DNA of 22,718 nucleotides, taken from NCBI GenBank assembly GCA_020027305.1, contig JAHRAM010000088.1, forward strand, positions 1-22,718, given 5' to 3'. Origin of the DNA: Acidimicrobiia bacterium. GTDB lineage: Bacteria; Actinomycetota; Acidimicrobiia; Acidimicrobiales; Hopanoidiivorantaceae. The notes below the pieces were generated by a model. It was not told where the DNA came from. It was given only the letters and a program-made list of their open reading frames with translations, and ran no database searches. Numbering within the stretch: the first letter of the stretch is position 1; each line of letters begins with the position of its first letter. A program made the position numbers and the translations under genes. This document shows positions 7,192 through 14,523 of the stretch, piece by piece.

Positions 7192-7545
7192 TTAAACCAA
7201 TTCAATTCGAGCCATAGGGGCGTTATCGCCCTTTCTTGGGTCGAGTTTTAAGATACGCGTATAACCACCTTTTCGTTGATTATAGCGGGGGCCGACATCT
7301 GTCATCAACTTGTCAACTATTTCATCGTCATTGAGATATGACATTATCTGGCGAAGGTTATGAAGCCCACCCTTTTTTGCTTTGGTGATAATTCGCTCAG
7401 CTACTGGGCGAACTGCCTTTGCTTTGGCAAGGGTAGTCTCAATTGATTCAGCAGCCACCAAGCAGGCAACTAAGTTCGCAAGCATTAGTCGCTGGTGAGA
7501 GGCACTGCCTCCTAATCGGTATCCTTTAGTGGGTTTGCCTGGCAT
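7192..7545 (-). CDS. rplQ: 50S ribosomal protein L17
   Basis: L17 is a large-subunit protein near the polypeptide exit region, and the usual last gene of the alpha operon after rpoA. The 117-aa sequence is of normal length. It shows GYRLGGSASHQRLMLANLVACL (first 30 residues, in two parts: YRLGGSASHQR and MLANLVACLV), IETTLAKAKAVRPVAERIIT and the C-terminal PRKGDNAPMARIELV. The start ATG is 29 nt after the rpoA stop with no obvious Shine-Dalgarno. No charged tail is added, unlike several neighbours. Confidence 0.96.
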   Translation of the reverse strand: MPGKPTKGYRLGGSASHQRLMLANLVACLVAAESIETTLAKAKAVRPVAERIITKAKKGGLHNLRQIMSYLNDDEIVDKLMTDVGPRYNQRKGGYTRILKLDPRKGDNAPMARIELV

Positions 7546-7574
7546 TATAATTCTCGCATTTGAATTGTTGCGTT

Positions 7575-8663
7575 TTAATTGTCGCCTTCGCTTTCCTCAG
7601 AGGTTTCTATCCCAAATGCATCTCCTGCGCTTCCATTCAGTGAACTATCGCCACCTGAGGTAATATCAATTTCACCTTCAACGTTTTCTTCAGCCCCAAC
7701 AATAATTCCATCTCTTTCTGCTAAGGCCAAACCAATTGCGTCCAACTTCTCGATAACCTCATCGAGCGAATTCTTGCCAAAGTTAGTAATGGCTAGTAAT
7801 CTATCTGGAGTGTACTGCAACAACTCGCCAATAGTTCCAATGCCTTCACGTTCTAAGCAGTTTTCGGCTCGCTGAGTAAGACTCAACTCTAGGATACTTC
7901 TTGCCAACTCCTGTGGAACTTCTTCTTCTATCTCGGCAAACTCTAAGCCTCTGGCATCATCACCAAACTCTTCAATCAATTCTGAAAGCGCACGGAGCGT
8001 TGAAGCAGCAGATGCCAAAGCATCCCTAGGTGTCATTACCCCATCAGTATTGACATCCAAAATAAGGCGGTCATACTCTGTCGACTCCTCAACTTGCATC
8101 GGCTCCACATCTATAGACACTCTTCTAATTGGTGAAAAAATCGCATCAATTGAAATCTTGCCAATGCTTGCCTGAGGAGAGCGGTCGGCAGGAACATATC
8201 CTCTTCCAACCCCAATGGTGAACTCAGCTGAAAAAGTGTGTCCGCTATTTACAGTGGCAATGTGCTGCTCTGGATTAAAAATCTCAATATCTGCATTAGT
8301 ATTGAGAGCTTCAGCAGTTATCTGGGTTCCCTCACGACCTTTTCCTTCAACATTGACTGAAATCGTGACTTCCTCTTCAATGTGAGATTGAACCACAACA
8401 TCTTTCAGGTTCAAAATGATGTCAATGACATCTTCTCTCACACCTTCAATGGTAGAGAATTCATGAGACACGCCTTCAAACTTTACGCTCGTTACGGCTG
8501 CCCCACTTAAAGTGGAAAGCAGAATTCGCCTTAGTGAATTGCCAAGAGTATATCCAAACCCTGGCTCAAGGGGGCCAATCGCAAATCGTTGATTTGTCTT
8601 TTTGGCTTTACTACTTTTGTCGTCATCTAGGGCGACGATTTCTGGGCGCTGGGCTACTAACAC
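7575..8663 (-). CDS. rpoA: DNA-directed RNA polymerase alpha subunit
   Basis: RpoA dimerises to nucleate RNA polymerase assembly, and its C-terminal domain contacts UP elements and activators. The N-terminal domain is marked by FAIGPLEPGFGYTLGNSLRR (about 27-46) and the central GRGYVPADR. The C-terminal domain has the helix-hairpin-helix type sequence LSLTQRAENCLEREGIGTIG followed by NFGKNSLDEVIEKL. The 362-aa length exceeds the usual 310-345 because of an acidic Gly/Ser/Glu tail of about 40 residues after the C-terminal domain. The start is GTG 8663, chosen because AGGAG lies 7 nt upstream, one of the few clear ribosome-binding sites in the train. It follows rpsD after a 69-nt A-rich spacer. 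Confidence 0.97.
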   Translation of the reverse strand: MLVAQRPEIVALDDDKSSKAKKTNQRFAIGPLEPGFGYTLGNSLRRILLSTLSGAAVTSVKFEGVSHEFSTIEGVREDVIDIILNLKDVVVQSHIEEEVTISVNVEGKGREGTQITAEALNTNADIEIFNPEQHIATVNSGHTFSAEFTIGVGRGYVPADRSPQASIGKISIDAIFSPIRRVSIDVEPMQVEESTEYDRLILDVNTDGVMTPRDALASAASTLRALSELIEEFGDDARGLEFAEIEEEVPQELARSILELSLTQRAENCLEREGIGTIGELLQYTPDRLLAITNFGKNSLDEVIEKLDAIGLALAERDGIIVGAEENVEGEIDITSGGDSSLNGSAGDAFGIETSEESEGDN

Positions 8664-8732
8664 TGCTTTCTCCTTTTATATTTTTTATTTGTTGTTTTGT
8701 TTGTTTATTGTTTATTGTTTATTTTCTTTTGT
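8664..8732 (-). other. A-rich rpsD-rpoA spacer with a 7-bp tandem repeat and ribosome-binding site
   Basis: On the coding strand the spacer is a run of A with C, G and T scattered. It carries three perfect copies of AATAAAC (plus-strand GTTTATT at 8703-8709, 8710-8716 and 8717-8723). It ends with AAAAGGAGAAAGCA before the GTG of rpoA, a good Shine-Dalgarno. No hairpin is seen. Confidence 0.6.
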
Positions 8733-9350
8733 TTACTTACTATAAAGCTCTACGATTAATTGCTCTGATACTGGAATATCAATTTGATCCCGCTCAGGTT
8801 CTTGGGCAACCTTAACTCCCCATCCACCATCCATAGACTCAAGCCATTCAGGCGCAGCTCTATCTAAGACATCTTGATTCCATTTGAAGGTTGGAGTGTC
8901 TCTCATGCTTTCTTTTACCGATATCTCATCGCCAATGGAAGCGCTATAGCTAGGAATATCAATTCGCTTTCCATTCACCAGAATGTGCCCATGGCTCACA
9001 AACTGTCGAGCTTGAGGTCGAGTGGCTGCCCACCCTGAACGATAAACCAAATTGTCTAAACGCAACTCTAAAAAGCGAAGCATATTGTGCCCCGTAATGC
9101 CTCCAGTTTTAGAAGCCTTCTTATAGATATTTCTAAACTGCCTCTCATTCAACCCATACATATGACGAGCCTTTTGCTTTTCTTGAAGTTGAAGGCCATA
9201 CTCTGAAACCGTTCCCCTCCGTCTTGTTCGGCCACTGTCGCCAGGTGGATAGGGGCGTTTTTCAAGTGCCGCCGACTCACCCTTTGTGCCATAAATGTTG
9301 ACTCCGAGTCTACGAGATACCCTTGCTCTTGGCCCACGATATTTTGCCAT
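8733..9350 (-). CDS. rpsD: 30S ribosomal protein S4
   Basis: S4 is a primary 16S rRNA-binding protein that initiates small-subunit assembly. The 205-aa sequence is of normal length and opens MAKYRGPRARVSRRLG. The S4 RNA-binding domain is at about 92-155 (FLELRLDNLVYRSG, QARQFVSHGHILVNGKRIDI). No cysteines are present in the N-terminal region, so this is the zinc-independent form. The ATG overlaps the rpsK stop by one base (TAATG) and AGGAG lies upstream within rpsK. There is no low-complexity extension. Confidence 0.97.
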   Translation of the reverse strand: MAKYRGPRARVSRRLGVNIYGTKGESAALEKRPYPPGDSGRTRRRGTVSEYGLQLQEKQKARHMYGLNERQFRNIYKKASKTGGITGHNMLRFLELRLDNLVYRSGWAATRPQARQFVSHGHILVNGKRIDIPSYSASIGDEISVKESMRDTPTFKWNQDVLDRAAPEWLESMDGGWGVKVAQEPERDQIDIPVSEQLIVELYSK

Positions 9351-9988
9351 TAGCCTCTCCTCTTTTTCGGTTGCCTACAGCCATTGTGTGGAAATGGAGT
9401 CACATCGGTTATGCCGACAACATCTAGCCCCATATTCTGGAGCGTTCTAACTGCTGTCTCTCGCCCAGAGCCTGGCCCCTTGACTTTTATGTCAATCGTG
9501 GTCACACCATGTTCCATTGCTTTATTAGCAGCTTGTTCAGCAGCCATCTGGGCAGCAGAAGGGGTTGATTTTCTGGAACCTTTGAAACCCACTTGCCCAG
9601 AAGAAGACCACGAAATAACTTCTCCCTTCAAATCTGTAAACGTGACAATCGTGTTATTAAAAGTGCTCTTTATATAAACGGCAGCTTGAGAAATATTTCG
9701 TGAGCCTTTACGACTTTTCTTTTTGGGCTTTTTTGCTGGAGCTTGACTCTCTTCAGATTTGTCTCCTGTAGTTTGGACTTCTGCTGTTTTAGCTTCTACA
9801 GTTGCCACCGTTTCAGTTTTTGTGGTTGTTTCACTTGCGCCACTCTCAGCTTCCCCTTCGGCTCCTTTAGTCATATTTTCAGGTGCTCCTTCTTGAGGCG
9901 CATTTTCTTGAGGTGCAGCAGAAGCTGTTTCCATTGCCTCAGGAGTTGCTGATTCTTCTGGTGTGTCGGTAGTGTTATCTGAACTCAT
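9350..9988 (-). CDS. rpsK: 30S ribosomal protein S11 with a long acidic N-terminal extension
   Basis: S11 forms part of the platform near the mRNA exit (E-site) side of the small subunit. The canonical protein occupies about residues 92-212: GSRNISQAAVYIKSTFNNT, then SSGQVGFKGSRKSTPSAAQ, then DVTPFPHNGCRQPKKRRG. Bacterial S11 is about 130 aa; here 212. Residues 1-84 are low complexity (Glu, Ala, Thr, Ser, Pro) and strongly acidic, followed by a Lys-rich hinge (AKKPKKKSRKG). There is no in-frame ATG between residue 39 and the core, so a conventional-length protein cannot be explained by a simple start change. The start ATG 9988 lies 19 nt after rpsM without a clear Shine-Dalgarno. Confidence 0.94.
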   Translation of the reverse strand: MSSDNTTDTPEESATPEAMETASAAPQENAPQEGAPENMTKGAEGEAESGASETTTKTETVATVEAKTAEVQTTGDKSEESQAPAKKPKKKSRKGSRNISQAAVYIKSTFNNTIVTFTDLKGEVISWSSSGQVGFKGSRKSTPSAAQMAAEQAANKAMEHGVTTIDIKVKGPGSGRETAVRTLQNMGLDVVGITDVTPFPHNGCRQPKKRRG

Positions 9989-10007
9989 TTTTTAAGAATT
10001 TCTACTA

Positions 10008-10382
10008 TTAAGCAACCTTTTTCTTGTTCGCCACTGTCTTCTTGGGGCCTTTTCTCGTTCTTGCATTAGTATGTGTTCTTTGACCATGTACTGGCAAACC
10101 TTTGCTGTGCCTAATACCCTGATAGCATTTAATATCTTTTTTGCGATTGATGTTCTGGCTAACCTCCCGCCTGAGATCGCCTTCCACCATTAGATATTGT
10201 TCAATGTGTTTTCTCAAGTTGGTAACATCTTTCTCGCTGAGATCGGCTGCACGGAGATTTGGGTCAACATCAACTGCTTCACAGAGATCTTCGGCAGCCT
10301 TCCTTCCAATGCCATATATATATGTCAGCGATATAACAGTTCGCTTGCTTAATGGAATGTCAACTCCTGCTATTCGTGCCAT
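10008..10382 (-). CDS. rpsM: 30S ribosomal protein S13
   Basis: S13 sits in the small-subunit head and contacts the P-site tRNA and the large subunit. The 124-aa protein is of normal length, with MARIAGVDIPLSKR, the helix-two-turn-helix segment LTYIYGIGRKAA, and the basic tail RHSKGLPVHGQRTHTNART and GPKKTVANKKK. AAGGAAG about 8 nt before ATG serves as a Shine-Dalgarno. It follows rpmJ by 39 nt. Confidence 0.97.
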   Translation of the reverse strand: MARIAGVDIPLSKRTVISLTYIYGIGRKAAEDLCEAVDVDPNLRAADLSEKDVTNLRKHIEQYLMVEGDLRREVSQNINRKKDIKCYQGIRHSKGLPVHGQRTHTNARTRKGPKKTVANKKKVA

Positions 10383-10421
10383 TTAATATCTTCCTTTAAT
10401 ACCTATCTATAATTTTTCTAG

Positions 10422-10535
10422 CTAACCTTGTCTTTGCTTGTGTCTGGGATTTCTACAAATAACGCGCACCCTACCATGGCGGCGAATTACTTGACAACGG
10501 TTGCACATTTTTTTAGCGCTTGCTCTTACTTTCAT
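10422..10535 (-). CDS. rpmJ: 50S ribosomal protein L36 (zinc-binding form)
   Basis: A 37-aa reading frame that size filters miss. It starts MKVRASAKKMCNRC and ends with RNPRHKQRQG and a TAG stop. The zinc ligands Cys11, Cys14, Cys27 and His32 of the C+ form of L36 are all present. L36 binds 23S rRNA in the large subunit. It lies between infA and rpsM, its usual position. AAAGGAA directly abuts the ATG, too close for an ordinary Shine-Dalgarno, and the leader is A-rich. Confidence 0.97.
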   Translation of the reverse strand: MKVRASAKKMCNRCQVIRRHGRVRVICRNPRHKQRQG

Positions 10536-10590
10536 TTCCTTTTGTTTCTTTTGTTTCTCTTATTTCTCGTTTATGTTTTTGCTCTATTTT
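10536..10590 (-). other. A-rich infA-rpmJ spacer with a 9-bp tandem repeat
   Basis: The 55-nt spacer is nearly all A with scattered G and C on the coding strand. It contains two adjacent copies of GAAACAAAA (plus-strand TTTTGTTTC at 10540-10548 and 10549-10557). No hairpin or promoter was recognised. Confidence 0.55.
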
Positions 10591-10815
10591 TTATTTATAC
10601 CTATAAGTTATTCGCCCACGTTCCAAATCATAAGGAGTCAACTCAACCTGAACTTTGTCTCCTGGAAGAATGCGAATATAGTGCATTCGCATCTTTCCTG
10701 AAATATGTGCCAAGACCTCGTGGTCGTTTTCTAGCTTCACCTTAAACATTGCATTTGGAAGCGCTTCAACTACTGAACCTTCAAGCAATATAGCGTCTTC
10801 TTTAGAATTAGACAT
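10591..10815 (-). CDS. infA: Translation initiation factor IF-1
   Basis: IF-1 occupies the A site of the small subunit during initiation. The 74-aa protein is a single S1-type OB fold: EDAILLEGSVVEALPNAMF, then HEVLAHISGKMRMHYIRI, then LPGDKVQVELTPYDLERGRI and a terminal TYRYK. The length is normal (71-75). ATG start preceded by an A-rich leader without Shine-Dalgarno. It is 107 nt downstream of adk; map, which often separates the two, is not there. A candidate internal promoter lies in that gap. Confidence 0.97.
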   Translation of the reverse strand: MSNSKEDAILLEGSVVEALPNAMFKVKLENDHEVLAHISGKMRMHYIRILPGDKVQVELTPYDLERGRITYRYK

Positions 10816-10884
10816 ATTTGTTTTGTTTAAAATTCGCTAAAGTATGCAATAAATCGGTCATTCTATTCATTAATTTACTTTTTA

Positions 10885-10914
10885 ATTCTACCCATTATTT
10901 ATGAGTTTTTTCAA
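10885..10914 (-). promoter_or_regulatory. Candidate internal promoter upstream of infA
   Basis: On the minus strand TTGAAA (10909-10914), an 18-nt spacer and TAGAAT (10885-10890) lie in the 107-nt adk-infA gap. They would allow infA-rpmJ-rpsM-rpsK-rpsD-rpoA-rplQ to be transcribed independently of the upstream train. This is a motif prediction in AT-rich DNA, where chance matches are common. Confidence 0.38.
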
Positions 10915-10922
10915 CCCGATTC

Positions 10923-11498
10923 TCAATTTGAGCTATTTTCAATTTGCGACAAGAAATCTTCAAATACCTCTTCTTCTGTTCTGCCTCCATCAATACTTAC
11001 AAGAATTCCTTTTTCATTAAACCATTCAAGCAGAGGCGCAGTTTGTTTTTCATAAAGCTCTAGGCGACGTTTGATAGCTTCTTCTGTGTCATCGGTTCTA
11101 CCCCTGAGCAACATTCGCTCAATAACCGCTTCGTTTTTGACATCTATATTTATGGCAAGCACCATTTCAATATCTAGCTTTTCTAGGATTTGAATTAGCG
11201 CCTCTGCTTGTTGAGTGGTTCTTGGAAACCCGTCAAGAATAATGCCATTTTTTGAAACATCTGACTTAGTCAACCTCTCGGCCAGCAACTCACACATTAG
11301 CTCATCGCCAACCAGTTCACCTGAATCAAGCACCTCTTTCACCTGTTTGCCGACTTGTGTTTCTGCTTCAACGGCAGCTCGCAACATATCCCCAGTAGAA
11401 ATATGGATAATGCCTGTTCGCTCAGTAAGCATTTGGCACTGAGTTCCCTTCCCTGAGCCTTGGCGCCCCAGCACGACAAAGCAAACTGCAGCTGGCAC
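10923..11498 (-). CDS. adk: Adenylate kinase (short-LID form)
   Basis: Adenylate kinase interconverts ATP + AMP and 2 ADP in the cytoplasm. The 191-aa sequence has the P-loop LGRQGSGKGTQ (about 9-19), the AMP-binding STGDMLRAAV, the GIILDGFPRTTQQAEAL motif, and LRGRTDDTEEAIKRRLELY. The LID is the short type without zinc cysteines, usual for actinobacteria. The start is GTG 11498, whose G is the last base of the secY TAG stop (TAGTG), implying translational coupling. The secY-adk order is standard for the spc region. Confidence 0.96.
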   Translation of the reverse strand: MPAAVCFVVLGRQGSGKGTQCQMLTERTGIIHISTGDMLRAAVEAETQVGKQVKEVLDSGELVGDELMCELLAERLTKSDVSKNGIILDGFPRTTQQAEALIQILEKLDIEMVLAINIDVKNEAVIERMLLRGRTDDTEEAIKRRLELYEKQTAPLLEWFNEKGILVSIDGGRTEEEVFEDFLSQIENSSN

Positions 11499-12841
11499 TA
11501 ATTCAAAAAGCCTTCGTAGTTTCTCATCATCAACTGGCTGTCAATCTGTTTCATAGTTTCTAGGCTGACGCCCACAGCAATGAGAATTGAAATTCCGGTA
11601 AAGCCAAAAAGTCCAAGGGTAGGGTTAGTGGGGTCATAAGGAAAGGCTTGCGACAAAACCACAGCGGGAACAATAGCAACAGCTGCTAGAAAAAGTGCAC
11701 CTGGCAAAGTTATGCGCGACAATATTTTCCCCAGATAACGTTCAGTTTGAGGCCCTGGGCGAACGCCAGGAATAAACCCACCTTGTCGCCTGATTGAATC
11801 GGCTTGCTTAACTGGGTCAAATGTTATAGCGGTATAGAAATAGGCAAACAACACGACTAATACACCTAATAACGTCAAATAAATTGGGTCTTGGGTATTT
11901 ATTAGGTGGTCGTTCATCCATCGCTGAATACTTGCCCCCCATCCACTAGACGGCAATGCCACAGCAATCAACTGGGGCATATACAACATTGAGGATGCAA
12001 AGATAATTGGGATAACGCCCGACTGATTAACCTTGAGCGGAATATAACTGCTTCCACCTGCTGTCATTTTTGACCCCATAACCCGCTTAGCAAACTGCAC
12101 TGGGATTCTTCTTTGCCCTTGTTCAACAAATACAATAATAACCAAAAGAGCTAGATACATTACTGCCACACCTGTCACCCACCACCAGCCAGCCTGTGTG
12201 CGAATGGTTGAAAACTGCGATGGAATATCGCTCACTACTGCTGCAAATATTATTATTGACATTCCGTTTCCGATACCCTTTTGGGTAACCAGCTCACCTA
12301 GCCACATAAGCAATGCTGTTCCAGCAGTAAGTGTTAACACCACTAACATCACCCGTTCAAATGTGAATATTGGCAAGAGGTCAGGAATGCCAGTTCGCAC
12401 AATTCCCCCTCCGCCATTGTGAAATAAAAATGCAAACCCAGTGGATTGAATAATAGCGATGGCAATAGCTATGTAGCGAGTCCATTGTGTAATCTTTCTT
12501 TGCCCAACGGCTCCTTGTTGTTGCCACTGCTCAATTCGTGGAACCACCACTCCCAAAATTTGCATCATAATAGACGATGTAATATAAGGAAATATGCCCA
12601 ACGAAAAGACTGCAAATTGCGTGAGCGCACCCCCTGAAAATAAACGTAAGAATGCCAACACCCCACCCTGCTCAGCCTCAAATTGTAGTGCTGATATTGC
12701 TTGGAAGTTTATGCCTGGAGCGGGAATAAATGCACCGATTCGATAGATAACAATAATCCCAATGGTGAAAAGAATCTTGTTTCTAAGATCTACAATCTTT
12801 ACGACATTGACGATATTTTTGAAACTCGCAACTATGTTCAT
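11498..12841 (-). CDS. secY: Preprotein translocase subunit SecY
   Basis: SecY is the channel-forming subunit of the Sec translocon in the cytoplasmic membrane. The 447-aa sequence has the hydrophobicity of ten transmembrane segments. Family landmarks include IGAFIPAPGINFQ near residue 36, the TM2-region GIFPYITSSIMMQIL, WLGELVTQKGIGNGMSIIIF, QGQRRIPVQFAKR and the cytosolic-loop sequence RQGGFIPGVRPGPQTERYL. It follows rplO by 24 nt without a strong Shine-Dalgarno and overlaps adk by one base. Length and motifs are normal. Confidence 0.97.
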   Translation of the reverse strand: MNIVASFKNIVNVVKIVDLRNKILFTIGIIVIYRIGAFIPAPGINFQAISALQFEAEQGGVLAFLRLFSGGALTQFAVFSLGIFPYITSSIMMQILGVVVPRIEQWQQQGAVGQRKITQWTRYIAIAIAIIQSTGFAFLFHNGGGGIVRTGIPDLLPIFTFERVMLVVLTLTAGTALLMWLGELVTQKGIGNGMSIIIFAAVVSDIPSQFSTIRTQAGWWWVTGVAVMYLALLVIIVFVEQGQRRIPVQFAKRVMGSKMTAGGSSYIPLKVNQSGVIPIIFASSMLYMPQLIAVALPSSGWGASIQRWMNDHLINTQDPIYLTLLGVLVVLFAYFYTAITFDPVKQADSIRRQGGFIPGVRPGPQTERYLGKILSRITLPGALFLAAVAIVPAVVLSQAFPYDPTNPTLGLFGFTGISILIAVGVSLETMKQIDSQLMMRNYEGFLN

Positions 12842-12865
12842 TTTTTGTTATCTTATTTGAATGGT

Positions 12866-13354
12866 TTATCGATTAGTGTGAGCTGAACCACGGGCCGGCG
12901 GACGTCTATCTCCCCAAGGCTTAGGTAGAATTTCAACACTCCCCCCAGCTGCTTCAATGGATTTTTTGGCTGCTTCTGAAAACGCATGAGCAGAAACTTT
13001 CACTGCTCGCTTAATCTCGCCCCTGCCAAGAATTTTCACCAGCTTCTTTTTTTGCAATAAGCCATGGGAAATAAGCACCTCAGGGTTAACTTCATTTTCT
13101 TTGAGCTCTTGTAGTGTGTCTAGATTTATGGGATGATAGCTAAAGCCAAACGGATTGTTGAAACCTCGCAATTTTGGAACTCGGCGGTGGAGTGGCATCT
13201 GCCCACCTTCAAAACCTATTGGAATTTTACTTCTGGCTTTCTGGCCTTTGGTTCCTCGGCCAGCCGTTTTGCCACGGTGGCCGCCAATGCCTCTTCCAAC
13301 TCTAGTCTTGGCTTTCTTTGAGCCTTTGGGTGGTTTTAAATCGTGGATTTTCAT
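12866..13354 (-). CDS. rplO: 50S ribosomal protein L15
   Basis: L15 is a late-assembly 23S rRNA-binding protein. The sequence, 162 aa including a short C-terminal extra segment (GDRRPPARGSAHTNR), begins MKIHDLKPPKGSKKAK. It contains RVGRGIGGHRGKTAGRGTKG and the GFEGGQMPLHRRVPKLRGF signature, then the globular C-terminal domain with LGRGEIKRAVKVSAHAFS. The ATG overlaps the rpmD TGA by four bases (ATGA), so translation is probably coupled to rpmD. Confidence 0.97.
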   Translation of the reverse strand: MKIHDLKPPKGSKKAKTRVGRGIGGHRGKTAGRGTKGQKARSKIPIGFEGGQMPLHRRVPKLRGFNNPFGFSYHPINLDTLQELKENEVNPEVLISHGLLQKKKLVKILGRGEIKRAVKVSAHAFSEAAKKSIEAAGGSVEILPKPWGDRRPPARGSAHTNR

Positions 13355-13854
13355 TTGTCTTCAGATTTTTTTGTAGTTGCCGTTGATTTTGGTTTCGCTG
13401 ATTTGGTTGTAGTTGACTTGGTTGTTGTTGATTTTGGTGTCGCTGATTTAGTTGTAGTTGACTTGGTTGTGGTTGACTTGGTTTTTGTGTCTGATTTAGT
13501 TTTTGTAGGAGTTGACTTTTCTTTTTCTTTTGAGGTTTTAGAGGTTGCAGGTTTTGAGGTCGTTGCTTTTTTAGTTGGTGTTTTAGCAGGCTCTTTTTTA
13601 GTAGTTTCTTTCTTTGTTTGCGTATTAGCAGCTTCTTTTTTCGCGTCTACATCTTTTTTTGCATCTGCATCTTTTTTCACATCTTCGACAACAACTAGGT
13701 GCCGCACCGCATTTATCATGCCTTTGATTTCCACACGATCAGGCAACTCATGAGTTTTTCCAATACGCCCCAGCCCCAATGCACGTAATGTTTTTCTGTG
13801 TTTGGGTTTTGTTCCAATGGAAGAACGGATTTGGCGAACTTTTATTTGACTCAT
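13351..13854 (-). CDS. rpmD: 50S ribosomal protein L30 with a long basic low-complexity tail
   Basis: L30 is normally about 60 aa; here the canonical part is residues 1-58 (IKVRQIRSSIGTKPKHRKTL, GRIGKTHELPD, INAVRHLVVVEDV). It is followed by about 109 residues of Lys/Thr/Ser/Ala/Pro-rich sequence. The tail is strongly basic, unlike the acidic additions on S11 and L22, and recalls the tails of histone H1-like or actinobacterial HU proteins. It contains a 15-residue tandem repeat (128-142 and 143-157) encoded by a 45-bp DNA duplication. The gene lies between rpsE and rplO as usual; its stop overlaps the rplO start, so the tail is translated in frame up to the coupled junction. It may be an extra nucleic-acid-binding arm; the function is unknown. 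Confidence 0.92.
   Translation of the reverse strand: MSQIKVRQIRSSIGTKPKHRKTLRALGLGRIGKTHELPDRVEIKGMINAVRHLVVVEDVKKDADAKKDVDAKKEAANTQTKKETTKKEPAKTPTKKATTSKPATSKTSKEKEKSTPTKTKSDTKTKSTTTKSTTTKSATPKSTTTKSTTTKSAKPKSTATTKKSEDK
13385..13474. repeat. 45-bp tandem duplication inside the rpmD tail
   Basis: Two adjacent 45-bp copies (13385-13429 and 13430-13474) differ at only three positions. They encode TTTKSTTTKSATPKS and TTTKSTTTKSAKPKS, one residue apart. Each copy is itself built of shorter TTTKS-like units, and more diverged units follow at 13475-13510. The in-frame unit length and low divergence point to recent slippage or unequal exchange. Confidence 0.92.
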
Positions 13855-13866
13855 TGTTTGAACATC

Positions 13867-14523
13867 CTATTTAACTTCTTTAGGCTCTTTAGTTTCTTTA
13901 GCTCTTGGCTCTTTTGATTTATTTTCTGTTTGCGAATTGTCTCCTAACTCTCCCATACTTTCAGCCTGTTCTTTTCTTTTCATTTCGGTTTCTTTGTAGT
14001 TTCTCCATAACCCTGCTGGCAAAAATTCATTTGGCTCTAGGCCACGAAGTTCAGCCACCTCATCTGGGCTAAGCAAGGATTGAAGCCCGTTAATAGTCGC
14101 CCGTGCAACATTTATATGGTTTGAAGAACCCAGCGACTTACACAACACATCTTTCACTCCTGCTTCTTCCAAAATAACTCTAGCTGCCCCACCAGCAATA
14201 ACACCAGTGCCAGGCGCTGCTGGTTTCAGCATCACTCGGCCAGCGCCCCACTTCCCCAAAATAGAATGCACAATGGTAGAACCTGCCAATGGAACCCGAA
14301 AGAGATTTTTCTTAGCATTTTCAGTTCCCTTTTGAATGGCGAGGGGAACTTCTTTTGCTTTGCCGTATCCCAACCCGACTCGACCAGCCCCATCGCCAAC
14401 TACTACAAGAGCAGAAAAAGAAAACCTTCGCCCACCCTTTACAACCTTTGAAACTCGGTTGATGTGGATGGCTCGAGATTCCCCAAGTTGTCCTGGCTGT
14501 CGTTCTTCAGTATTTTCGTTCAA
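13867..14523 (-). CDS. rpsE: 30S ribosomal protein S5 with a charged C-terminal extension
   Basis: S5 contributes to decoding accuracy and mRNA unwinding at the small-subunit entry side. The double-stranded RNA-binding part reads INRVSKVVKGGRRFSFSALV then VGDGAGRVGLGYGKAKEVP, followed by the C-terminal domain with GAGRVMLKPAAPGTGVIAGG and SLGSSNHINVARATINGL. The canonical body ends near residue 170; about 45 further residues are Lys/Glu-rich (TENKSKEPRAKETKEPKEVK at the end). The start is TTG 14523, which overlaps the rplR TGA by four bases (TTGA), so initiation is likely coupled. Confidence 0.95.
   Translation of the reverse strand: MNENTEERQPGQLGESRAIHINRVSKVVKGGRRFSFSALVVVGDGAGRVGLGYGKAKEVPLAIQKGTENAKKNLFRVPLAGSTIVHSILGKWGAGRVMLKPAAPGTGVIAGGAARVILEEAGVKDVLCKSLGSSNHINVARATINGLQSLLSPDEVAELRGLEPNEFLPAGLWRNYKETEMKRKEQAESMGELGDNSQTENKSKEPRAKETKEPKEVK

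Noticed and set aside
10428..10745. Plus-strand frame of 105 codons with a hydrophobic middle
   Set aside because: It crosses rpmJ, the A-rich spacer and infA on the opposite strand, all of which are clearly real.
13343..13753. Plus-strand frame with a striking VVDLVVVDF repeat
   Set aside because: It is the mirror of the repetitive Lys/Thr/Ser tail of L30; no promoter or ribosome-binding site and no family match.
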